This document shows positions 1 through 6,625 of a stretch of DNA of 12,006 bases, one piece after another. Source of the stretch: Candidatus Krumholzibacteriia bacterium (GTDB lineage: Bacteria > Krumholzibacteriota > Krumholzibacteriia > Krumholzibacteriales > Krumholzibacteriaceae). The translations under genes were made by a program, and so were the position numbers. The notes below the pieces were generated by a model that searched no databases, was not told where the DNA came from, and was given only the letters and a program-made list of their open reading frames with translations. How positions within the stretch are numbered: position 1 is the first letter of the stretch; the number at the start of each line of letters is the position of its first letter. Location of the stretch: contig JAQTVX010000036.1 of assembly GCA_028706585.1 (NCBI GenBank), positions 1-12,006 of the forward strand. The letters run 5' to 3'.

Positions 1-1
1 G

Positions 2-67
2 GAAGAAGAGATCGAAAGGAATCCGCGTGCGCGGAGCGCGAAGCTCCGGGCCGCAGAGAGGTTGTAG
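2..67 (+). CDS. rsmH: 16S rRNA (cytosine-1402-N4)-methyltransferase RsmH, C-terminal end only
   Basis: Only the last 21 codons and a TAG stop are in the window; the gene enters from the left edge. Reading from base 2 gives a peptide containing ERNPRARSAKLRAAERL, which matches the conserved C-terminal tail of RsmH/MraW (NPRSRSAKLR-AER type). RsmH methylates N4 of C1402 in the 16S rRNA decoding centre using SAM. In dcw clusters it normally sits just upstream of ftsL, and here its stop is followed after one base by the ftsL ATG. The catalytic SAM-binding part is off the window, so its integrity cannot be judged. Identification rests on the short conserved tail together with the context. Confidence 0.85.
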   Translation, partial: EEEIERNPRARSAKLRAAERL

Positions 68-68
68 C

Positions 69-494
69 ATGAACGTGAACTCCGGTTATCCATTGGGACT
101 GCAAACGATCGTCAAGCGGGCGCTCGAGGGGCGCCTCACGCCGCTGAGCTTTCTCCTCGTTCTGGGGTTCTTCTCGACGCTTGTGCTTCTCTATATATCG
201 CTGCACGTCTATTTCTTCAACATCTCGAGCACCATCGTCGCTTCGATCGAGCGCGTCGACGCTCTCATCGATTCCAACGTGCGGCTCATGACCGCCTATA
301 ACGAGCTCGCGGCGCCTGGCCGGATCATCCCGATTGCGCAAGAGCTCGGGATGCGCGCCGGTTCGACCGAGGAGGTCCAGCGGCTCGCGCTGCGATTCGA
401 TGCGAAATCCGATCATGGAGAGCCTTCGTGGGCTCAGGCGAAGATAGAGAATCTGCTGGAATTCGGTCCGCTCAACAGGCCTGGAACAAAATGA
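69..494 (+). CDS. ftsL: FtsL-like bitopic cell division protein
   Basis: This predicted 141-residue bitopic inner-membrane protein has a short cytoplasmic N-terminus (about residues 1-25, basic near the membrane). One transmembrane helix spans about 26-50, and a periplasmic heptad-like segment spans about 52-82. The region ends in RIIPIAQELGM (85-95), which matches the 'R-I-x-x-x-A-x-x-LGM' ending typical of FtsL. FtsL forms a coiled-coil complex with its divisome partners and activates FtsWI. FtsL family sequences diverge strongly, so the call relies on topology, the LGM motif and position between rsmH and ftsI. The ATG at 69 is chosen because GAGAGG at 56-61 lies seven bases upstream; an in-frame GTG at 27 would lie inside rsmH. 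About 46 residues follow the LGM motif, longer than many FtsL proteins. The stop overlaps the ftsI start as ATGA. Confidence 0.78.
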   Translation: MNVNSGYPLGLQTIVKRALEGRLTPLSFLLVLGFFSTLVLLYISLHVYFFNISSTIVASIERVDALIDSNVRLMTAYNELAAPGRIIPIAQELGMRAGSTEEVQRLALRFDAKSDHGEPSWAQAKIENLLEFGPLNRPGTK

Positions 495-2635
495 GCGAAT
501 TGTATCCAAGACACCGTTTGAACGTCCTGTCGATAGCCGTCACGGTCGTAATAGGTGTCATTGTGTACCGGCTCATCGAGCTCCAGATCGTAGATCACGA
601 GAGGTACATCGCCAAGGCGAAACGTCAGTGGTACGTGAAGCACAGGATTCCCGCCCGACGCGGAAATATTTTCGACCGGAACGGTTTCCCCCTCGCCGTG
701 ATGCATTGGACATACACGGTCGGCGTGACCCCGAGGAGCTTTTCAGTCGGCGACAAGAAGGCCGTCGCGTGTCTGGCGGAGGCGTGCGACATGTCCAAGA
801 ACGCGCTGCGGCGCAGGCTCGCGAGAGACGATGCATACGTTCAGCTCGGCAGGGATCTTCACCTGACAGAGGACCAATTCTCCAAGCTCTCGACGCTCTC
901 CGGCGTGCGCGTCGATCCCAACCACGACCGCCTCTATCCTTATGAAGCGATGCCTCCGCAGCTCGTGGGCGCCATCAACGAGGAAGGCAGCGGAACAGCG
1001 GGGATCGAACTCGCGTTCCAGAGCATTCTCGCGGGGGAGGACGGGTGGCTTCTCGAAAGCCAGCTCCCCGGAGATCCCCGGGGGTTTCAACCCGTGAACG
1101 CGCCGGGGCGCAAGCCGCGCGATGGCAACGACATCTACCTCACGATCGACACCCGGATTCAGTCCATCGTTGATTTCGAGCTCGAACAGGCGATCGACCG
1201 GTACGGCGCGAGGGGCGGGATGGCGATAGTGGTTGAGCCGGAGACGGGAGATGTGCTCGCTATCTCGGAAAAACCGACGCGCGAGATCTCCCGCGTCGCA
1301 AGCAAGGCGGAGGGCTTCGCCCTGCGCTCGGTCAATTGCATCTATGAGCCCGGCTCCACCTTCAAGCTCATCACGGATTCATATCTGCTCGAATCGGGGA
1401 AGGTTGATCCGTACGACGCCTTCTACGGAGAGAACGGAGAGGCCCACTTCGATTTCGGCACGTTCCACGACGACCACGAGTTCGGCTGGTTGACCTTCAA
1501 GGAGTCATTCGTTCATTCCAGCAACATCTGCACGATAAAAGCGGCGCTCGGCACGCGAAACGAGGACTTCTACCGCCACATACTGCGCTTCGGTTTCGGC
1601 GGAAGGACTGGGATAGATCTTCCAGCGGAGTCCCGCGGCACGCTGCGGGAACCCGGTATCTGGTCCTCGCGGTCGCTTCCGAGCATTGCGATCGGCCACG
1701 AGGTCGGCGTTACCGCAGTTCAGATGGCGATGGCCTACTGCGCGGTGGCGAACGGCGGCAACCTCCTCGTGCCGCGTATAGCACTCGAAGCCAGGGACGC
1801 GAAGGGTTCCGTCATTGATCGGTTCCCGCCGGTTATGGTGAGACGCGTGCTTTCGGAGGGCACCGCCAGAATGATGCGGGATTTCTGCAAGGAAGTTGTT
1901 CTCAAGGGAACCGGTATGAAGGCCGCGGTGAACGGCGTCGAGGTCGCTGGGAAAACCGGCACGTCGCAAAAGGTCGTCAGCGGCACGTACCAAAAAGGGA
2001 AATACGTCGTGAGCTTCGCCGGTTTCACGCCCACCGAGGAGCCGCGGATCGTGTGCCTCGTGGTGCTCGATGAGCCGGTGTATCCATACTATTGGGGCGG
2101 AGAATCCTCGGCAATCGTATTCAGCAAGATCGTCGAGGGCATAAACCTCTCCACCGATCTGTTCTACAACGCCGGGACCGAGAGCATCGCGATGGGCAAG
2201 GCGCGTGGCGAGAGGAAACGTGTGCCGAGCTTCTTGAGGCTAACCGCAGAGGCGGCAACCGACCTTGCAGCGGACTGCGGTCTCGCCGTCCAGTGCCCCA
2301 AAGCGAAAGGAATCGTGTACTCGCAAATACCCGATCCCGGGACGTACGTTGATCGCGGAGAGGAGATCAAGCTCATGATTCGCGCGGCGGAGGCGCAGCC
2401 GAAAGAACCGCAGCGCGTTCCAGGCGTGGCGGGGCTATCGATCCGTGAAGCTAGGCGGCTGCTGCTGGCGTGCGGCCTCGATTGCATCGTGCGAGGTTTC
2501 GGAATCGTCGAACGGCAGGATCCTGCGGCCGGGTCGTTCATTTCCCGGACCGCCAAGGTGATCCTCTACTGCAATCCGCGAAGCAGCGCGGAGACAAACG
2601 AAGGCGTTCAGATTGCCGATGGAGCTGGACATTGA
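491..2635 (+). CDS. ftsI: Septal penicillin-binding protein (class B, FtsI/PBP2x-like) with two C-terminal PASTA domains
   Basis: This 714-residue class B PBP is the D,D-transpeptidase that cross-links septal peptidoglycan outside the membrane. A single N-terminal anchor spans about residues 11-31, followed by the dimerisation-domain signature RGNIFDRNG (57-65). The transpeptidase domain has all three active-site motifs: S289-T-F-K292, S343-S-N345 and K488-T-G-T491. Two PASTA domains follow, at about 578-630 and 643-694; these usually bind muropeptide or stabilise the enzyme, and are best known from Gram-positive PBP2x/Spo VD. The ATG at 491 overlaps the ftsL stop (ATGA) but has only a weak Shine-Dalgarno. 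An in-frame GTG at 428 with GGAGAG five bases upstream would add 21 hydrophilic residues and is a real alternative. The protein holds 12 cysteines, five of them in the PASTA region. Its partner FtsW is encoded downstream. Confidence 0.95.
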   Translation: MSELYPRHRLNVLSIAVTVVIGVIVYRLIELQIVDHERYIAKAKRQWYVKHRIPARRGNIFDRNGFPLAVMHWTYTVGVTPRSFSVGDKKAVACLAEACDMSKNALRRRLARDDAYVQLGRDLHLTEDQFSKLSTLSGVRVDPNHDRLYPYEAMPPQLVGAINEEGSGTAGIELAFQSILAGEDGWLLESQLPGDPRGFQPVNAPGRKPRDGNDIYLTIDTRIQSIVDFELEQAIDRYGARGGMAIVVEPETGDVLAISEKPTREISRVASKAEGFALRSVNCIYEPGSTFKLITDSYLLESGKVDPYDAFYGENGEAHFDFGTFHDDHEFGWLTFKESFVHSSNICTIKAALGTRNEDFYRHILRFGFGGRTGIDLPAESRGTLREPGIWSSRSLPSIAIGHEVGVTAVQMAMAYCAVANGGNLLVPRIALEARDAKGSVIDRFPPVMVRRVLSEGTARMMRDFCKEVVLKGTGMKAAVNGVEVAGKTGTSQKVVSGTYQKGKYVVSFAGFTPTEEPRIVCLVVLDEPVYPYYWGGESSAIVFSKIVEGINLSTDLFYNAGTESIAMGKARGERKRVPSFLRLTAEAATDLAADCGLAVQCPKAKGIVYSQIPDPGTYVDRGEEIKLMIRAAEAQPKEPQRVPGVAGLSIREARRLLLACGLDCIVRGFGIVERQDPAAGSFISRTAKVILYCNPRSSAETNEGVQIADGAGH
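2621..2624 (+). promoter_or_regulatory. Ribosome binding site that decides the murE TTG start
   Basis: GGAG lies inside the last codons of ftsI, seven bases before TTG 2632. No ATG or GTG in the murE frame gives the conserved MKLSRLF start, so this site supports TTG initiation. Confidence 0.65.
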
Positions 2636-4116
2636 AGCTTTCCCGTCTTTTCGATGGAATTGAAACGAAGAGCCGACTGCACTTCCGCGACGTCGAGGTG
2701 GCTGGCATCGCCGTCGATTCGCGCGCGCTCAAGGTCGGCGACTGCTTCGTCGCTATCAAAGGGCACGCGGTGGACGGGCTCTCGTTCGTCGCCGATGCTG
2801 TTCAAAAGGGCGCCTCGGCGCTCGTCGTCGAACGGGCGGTCGCGGCGGATGTCCCGACGCTCGTCGTCGAGGATCCGTCGTCCGTGGCGGCGCAGCTGGC
2901 GCGCCGCTTTTACGGCGATCCGGCATCCCGGCTCGTGCTCGCCGGCATTACGGGAACAAACGGCAAGACCTCGAGCGCGTTTCTGCTGCGCTCGATTCTC
3001 GATATCGCCCACGGACCGTGCGGCGTCATCGGCACGGTCGGATACGGCATCTCCGACGAGTACATCCCGACATCCAATACGACACCAGGAGCCGTCGATC
3101 TCTATCGAACGCTGGATGACTTCACGAAACGCGGCTGCCGATCGGCGGTCATGGAAGTCAGTTCGCATGCGGCGGTGCAGGGAAGGATCAACGGACTCGA
3201 GTTCGATGTCGGCGCGTTCACGAATCTGACGCGCGATCATCTGGATTATCACGGCTCGTTCGAGGAATACATCAGGGCGAAGGAAACGTTTGTCGCCACG
3301 CTGACCCAGACTGGACGGAAAAAGCGTCCTGGCACGTTCGTGTACAACGCGGATGATCCCGAGGTCGTCCGGGTCGCGGAGCGTTTCGCCGGCCGGAAGA
3401 TCTCGTTCGGTCTCTCATCGCGCACGGACGTTCGGGCCGAGAGGCTCAGGGCGGATCTCAGAGGGACGTGTTTCGATCTCATCGTGGGATCGGCTCGGGG
3501 GCGGCTCGAGCTCAAGCTTCTCGGGAGGATCTCGGCATACAACGCCATCACCGCCGCCGCTTGCGCGCACGCGCTCGACGTCGGCATGGAATCGATCAAG
3601 GAGGGGCTCGAAAAGGTCGCGCAGGTGCCGGGGCGATTCCAGGTCGTCTCCTGGAAACGGGGACCGACGGTGGTGGTAGATTTCGCGCATACACCGGACG
3701 CGCTCGAAAAGCTCCTCAATTTCTGCAGGGAGCTGCAGCCCCGGAAGATCGTCACCGTATTCGGTTGCGGGGGCGACCGGGACCGAGGGAAGCGGCCCTT
3801 GATGGGGTCGATCGCGGCCAGGTTGAGCGGCATTGTCTTCGTCACCGATGACAATCCGCGCACCGAGGATCCTGATCGAATCGTCAAGGAGATCCTCGAC
3901 GGTATCGAGAGTAGCGTCGCGCCAGTCCACGTCGTTAGGGACCGGCGGGAGGCGATTCGCCGGGCCGTTGGGTCGGCGGTGGAGGGCGACCTCGTCGTCA
4001 TTGCCGGCAAGGGTCATGAGAATGCGCAGATCTTGAAAAATGAGCGCGTTCCGTTCAACGACGCGCACGAGGCTGAAGAGGCGCTGAAGGATCTGGAGGT
4101 CGATCATCAAGGTTGA
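2632..4116 (+). CDS. murE: UDP-MurNAc-L-Ala-D-Glu:meso-diaminopimelate ligase MurE
   Basis: This cytoplasmic ATP-dependent ligase adds the third stem residue to UDP-MurNAc-L-Ala-D-Glu. The 494-residue length from TTG 2632 fits the family. The N-terminal UDP-binding domain (about 1-90) carries VDSRALKVGDCFVAIKG. The ATP P-loop is G108-T-N-G-K-T113. The central domain has EVSSHA and FTNLTRDHLDYHG, and K217 in the YIRAKE segment is the expected carbamylated lysine. The D407-N-P-R410 motif is the accepted signature for meso-diaminopimelate rather than lysine, and GKGHE lies near the C-terminus. The start is set by homology (MKLSRLF), by GGAG at 2621-2624, and by the TTGA overlap with the ftsI stop; the ATG at 2654 is out of frame. 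The gene overlaps murF by 11 nt if murF starts at 4106. No key residue is missing. Confidence 0.95.
   Translation: MKLSRLFDGIETKSRLHFRDVEVAGIAVDSRALKVGDCFVAIKGHAVDGLSFVADAVQKGASALVVERAVAADVPTLVVEDPSSVAAQLARRFYGDPASRLVLAGITGTNGKTSSAFLLRSILDIAHGPCGVIGTVGYGISDEYIPTSNTTPGAVDLYRTLDDFTKRGCRSAVMEVSSHAAVQGRINGLEFDVGAFTNLTRDHLDYHGSFEEYIRAKETFVATLTQTGRKKRPGTFVYNADDPEVVRVAERFAGRKISFGLSSRTDVRAERLRADLRGTCFDLIVGSARGRLELKLLGRISAYNAITAAACAHALDVGMESIKEGLEKVAQVPGRFQVVSWKRGPTVVVDFAHTPDALEKLLNFCRELQPRKIVTVFGCGGDRDRGKRPLMGSIAARLSGIVFVTDDNPRTEDPDRIVKEILDGIESSVAPVHVVRDRREAIRRAVGSAVEGDLVVIAGKGHENAQILKNERVPFNDAHEAEEALKDLEVDHQG
4095..4099 (+). promoter_or_regulatory. Strong GGAGG ribosome binding site for murF
   Basis: A perfect GGAGG complement to the anti-Shine-Dalgarno lies within the last codons of murE. 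It is six bases before ATC 4106 and three before ATC 4103. It is the main evidence for where murF translation begins, because no canonical start codon is available there. Confidence 0.7.
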
Positions 4117-5515
4117 TCTCAAGTGGGTCGCCGACGCTCTCGCGGTTGCCGGGTATCGCGGCGCTGATCCGGGAGCCGGTTCGATAGAGGGCGTATCGAT
4201 CGACACGCGCTCCGGATGCGAGCACCGGCTCTTCATCGCCCTGAAGGGCGCGAGCGCGGACGGGCACGACTTCCTTCGGGAGGCCGTTCAGAAGGGCGCA
4301 GCGGCGCTCCTTGTTTCGTCGGGACACAAGCGTGAGGCGACGGATCTCGCCGGAGCGCTTCCGGTGTTCGACGTGCCCGATACGCTCAGGGCTCTTCAGG
4401 CTCTCGCCGCGGCGTACCGAGCGCTCGTGAATCCGCGTGTGATCGCGATCACCGGCAGCACTGGGAAAACGGGAACGAAGGAATACCTCGCCGCCATCGT
4501 GGCGCGGCGATACAGAGTCATGGCGACGCCGGGAAATCTGAACAACCACATCGGGCTTCCTCTCACGATTCTGGGCATGGAGGGGAGCGAGGACATTTGC
4601 GTGACCGAGATGGGGGCAAACCACAAAAGGGAGATCAAGGCGCTCGCCGACATTGCCAAACCGGAGATCGGCATCGTGACGAATATCGGTCCGGCGCACC
4701 TCGAGTTCTTCGGCTCGCTCAAGGGAGTGGCCGCCGCCAAGGCGGAGCTCCTCGATGCGCTTCCGGGCGAAGGCATCGCCGTGCTTCCGGCGGACGACGA
4801 GTTCGTGGATTTCCTGAAGGGGCGCGCCAAGGCTCGTACGCTAACTTTCGGTTTCGCGGCGCAGGCGGACCGCCGCATAACGAGTCTCGAGAAGCGCGAT
4901 TCGGGCGGCTATCGTTTCCGCGTTGGAGATACGCCGATCGAGGTTCCGCGCTATGGCAAGCATCATGTGCTCAACGCCGCCGCAGCCGCGGTTGTCGGCT
5001 CTGAGCTCGGGATTCCTCCGGATGAGATCGCGGCGGCCGTGCTGGAGGCCAAGGTGAATCAGGGCAGGGGCGTGCTCTTCGATATCGACGGCATCATCTT
5101 CTTTGACGATAGCTACAATTCGAACCCGGCGTCGCTTCGGGCCTCGGTCGATGCATTCATCGAGCTTCCCGCGAAGGGGCGGCGCTGGCTCGTGCTCGGC
5201 GACATGCTCGAGCTCGGCGATTCGAGTGCGGATCTCCACCGTGAAGCGGGCGTCTTCTGCGGCAGGGCGAAGGTCGACGGTATACTCACGATCGGTATCG
5301 AGGCAGTCGAGCTGAACCGCGCCGCATCCGGCGAGAGAAGATCACCGGAGCACATCACGCATTTCATCGACGTCGATGCGTTGGCCAGGCACCTCAACGA
5401 GCTGGTGGCGCCGGGCGACGCGGTTCTCGTAAAGGGTTCGCGGGGCATGCACATGGAGCGTGTTCTCGACGCGGTCGAGAAGCTGCGCGGCGCGGCGCGG
5501 CGGAGGGTCGACTGA
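4106..5515 (+). CDS. murF: UDP-MurNAc-tripeptide:D-Ala-D-Ala ligase MurF (apparent ATC start)
   Basis: This ligase adds D-Ala-D-Ala to UDP-MurNAc-tripeptide, completing the cytoplasmic pentapeptide precursor. From 4106 it is 469 residues, normal for MurF. The N-terminal domain contains VSIDTRS, LFIALKG and DGHDF. The P-loop is G117-S-T-G-K-T122, followed by G-T-K. Next come NLNNHIGLPLTIL, EMGANHKREI, NIGPAHLEFFGS and D334-D-S-Y-N-S-N-P341. The C-terminus has KGSRGMHMERVLDAV. The frame is open only from 4088 (TGA at 4085-4087) and has no ATG, GTG or TTG until GTG 4364. That codon would delete the first 86 residues, including the UDP-binding motifs. Two adjacent ATC codons (4103, 4106) lie just after GGAGG, and 4106 has the better spacing and gives MKVDLKW. 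A C-to-G sequencing error at 4108, which would restore ATG, or a frameshift fusion with murE remain possible. The product is confident; the exact start is moderate. Confidence 0.9.
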   Translation: MKVDLKWVADALAVAGYRGADPGAGSIEGVSIDTRSGCEHRLFIALKGASADGHDFLREAVQKGAAALLVSSGHKREATDLAGALPVFDVPDTLRALQALAAAYRALVNPRVIAITGSTGKTGTKEYLAAIVARRYRVMATPGNLNNHIGLPLTILGMEGSEDICVTEMGANHKREIKALADIAKPEIGIVTNIGPAHLEFFGSLKGVAAAKAELLDALPGEGIAVLPADDEFVDFLKGRAKARTLTFGFAAQADRRITSLEKRDSGGYRFRVGDTPIEVPRYGKHHVLNAAAAAVVGSELGIPPDEIAAAVLEAKVNQGRGVLFDIDGIIFFDDSYNSNPASLRASVDAFIELPAKGRRWLVLGDMLELGDSSADLHREAGVFCGRAKVDGILTIGIEAVELNRAASGERRSPEHITHFIDVDALARHLNELVAPGDAVLVKGSRGMHMERVLDAVEKLRGAARRRVD

Positions 5516-6600
5516 TGCTGTACTGGTTGCTCTATCCGTTGAGAGGTTATTTCTTCGCATTCAACGTGTTCAGGTACATCACGTTCCGCGCCGCGTACGC
5601 GATGGTCACCGCGCTCCTCATCAGCTTCATTTTCGGGCCCATACTCATCCGGCGGCTGCGGAAGCTTCAGATCGGTCAGCGCATCCGCGAGGAAGTGCCG
5701 GAACGTCACCAGGAAAAGGAAGGCACGCCGACGATGGGAGGGCTCCTCATCATAACCGCGACCATCGTGCCGACCCTGCTCTGGGGCAACCTCGCCAACC
5801 CGTATATTCAGGTCGCGATCGTGGTCACCCTCTGGACCGGGCTCATAGGATTCCTCGACGACTACCTCCGCGTCGTAAAGAAGACCGAAAAGGGTCTCGT
5901 TGGGCGCTACAAACTCCTCGGCCAGTTCCTCTTCGGAGCCGCCCTCGGCGTGTTTCTCTACCTGCATCCGCTCGTCCGGGAGGGAGCCACGCAGAGCGCC
6001 GTGCCATTCCTGAAGAACTACTTTCTCGAATGGGGGCTCCTGTACGTGCCGCTCGTGATTCTCGTCATCATGGGAAGCTCCAACGCGGTGAATCTCGCGG
6101 ATGGGCTCGACGGGCTCGCAACGGGCGCCTCCGCCTTCAGCTTTTTCGCGTTCGCCGCGCTCGCGTACCTGAGCGGTCACAAGACGTTCGCCGGGTATCT
6201 GAACATTCCGTACATGCCCGGATGCGGCGAGCTGACCGTGTACTGTCTGTCCGTTGTGGGGGCTGCGCTGGGCTTCCTCTGGTTCAACACACACCCCGCG
6301 CAGATCTTCATGGGGGATACAGGCTCCCTCGCGCTCGGCGGGGCGCTCGGGACGGTCGCCGTGCTCCTGAAAAAGGAGCTGCTGCTCATCATCATCGGAG
6401 GTGTTTTCGTTGCCGAGGCGATGTCGGTGATACTCCAGGTCGCTTCGTTCAAGCTCACCGGCAAGAGAATATTCAAGATGGCGCCGATACATCATCATTT
6501 CGAGCTCAAGGGGTGGCGCGAGGAGAAGGTCGTGGTCCGGTTCTGGATCATCGCGGCGCTTCTCGCGCTGCTCAGCATCAGCACCCTGAAACTGCAGTAA
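5515..6600 (+). CDS. mraY: Phospho-MurNAc-pentapeptide transferase MraY
   Basis: This polytopic inner-membrane enzyme transfers phospho-MurNAc-pentapeptide from UDP to undecaprenyl phosphate, forming lipid I. At 361 residues it matches E. coli MraY closely in length. Conserved elements in order are HQEKEGTPTMGG near residue 64, the catalytic-site D115-D116 in FLDDYLR, N193-L-A-D-G-L-D-G-L, D268 in MGDTGSLALGG, and PIHHHFE with the histidines at 326-328. Aspartates 115, 116 and 268 correspond to the metal and catalytic aspartates 115, 116 and 267 of the E. coli enzyme. Roughly ten hydrophobic helices are visible. The ATG overlaps the murF stop by one base (TGATG), and GGAGGG at 5502-5507 gives a strong ribosome site seven bases upstream. 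NLADGLDG instead of the more usual NLTDGLDG is a minor variation. Nothing suggests truncation. Confidence 0.97.
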   Translation: MLYWLLYPLRGYFFAFNVFRYITFRAAYAMVTALLISFIFGPILIRRLRKLQIGQRIREEVPERHQEKEGTPTMGGLLIITATIVPTLLWGNLANPYIQVAIVVTLWTGLIGFLDDYLRVVKKTEKGLVGRYKLLGQFLFGAALGVFLYLHPLVREGATQSAVPFLKNYFLEWGLLYVPLVILVIMGSSNAVNLADGLDGLATGASAFSFFAFAALAYLSGHKTFAGYLNIPYMPGCGELTVYCLSVVGAALGFLWFNTHPAQIFMGDTGSLALGGALGTVAVLLKKELLLIIIGGVFVAEAMSVILQVASFKLTGKRIFKMAPIHHHFELKGWREEKVVVRFWIIAALLALLSISTLKLQ

Positions 6601-6625
6601 CGCGGGGGGAAGATATGGAGAGCGG

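Noticed and set aside
3249..4236. Long - strand frames opposite murE (for example 3249-4010 and 3415-4236).
   Set aside because: They mirror murE, have no motif or convincing ribosome site, and are compositionally typical antisense shadows.
4364..5515. murF starting at GTG 4364.
   Set aside because: It would remove 86 residues including the conserved UDP-binding domain motifs, whose coding sequence is intact upstream. No Shine-Dalgarno precedes it clearly.
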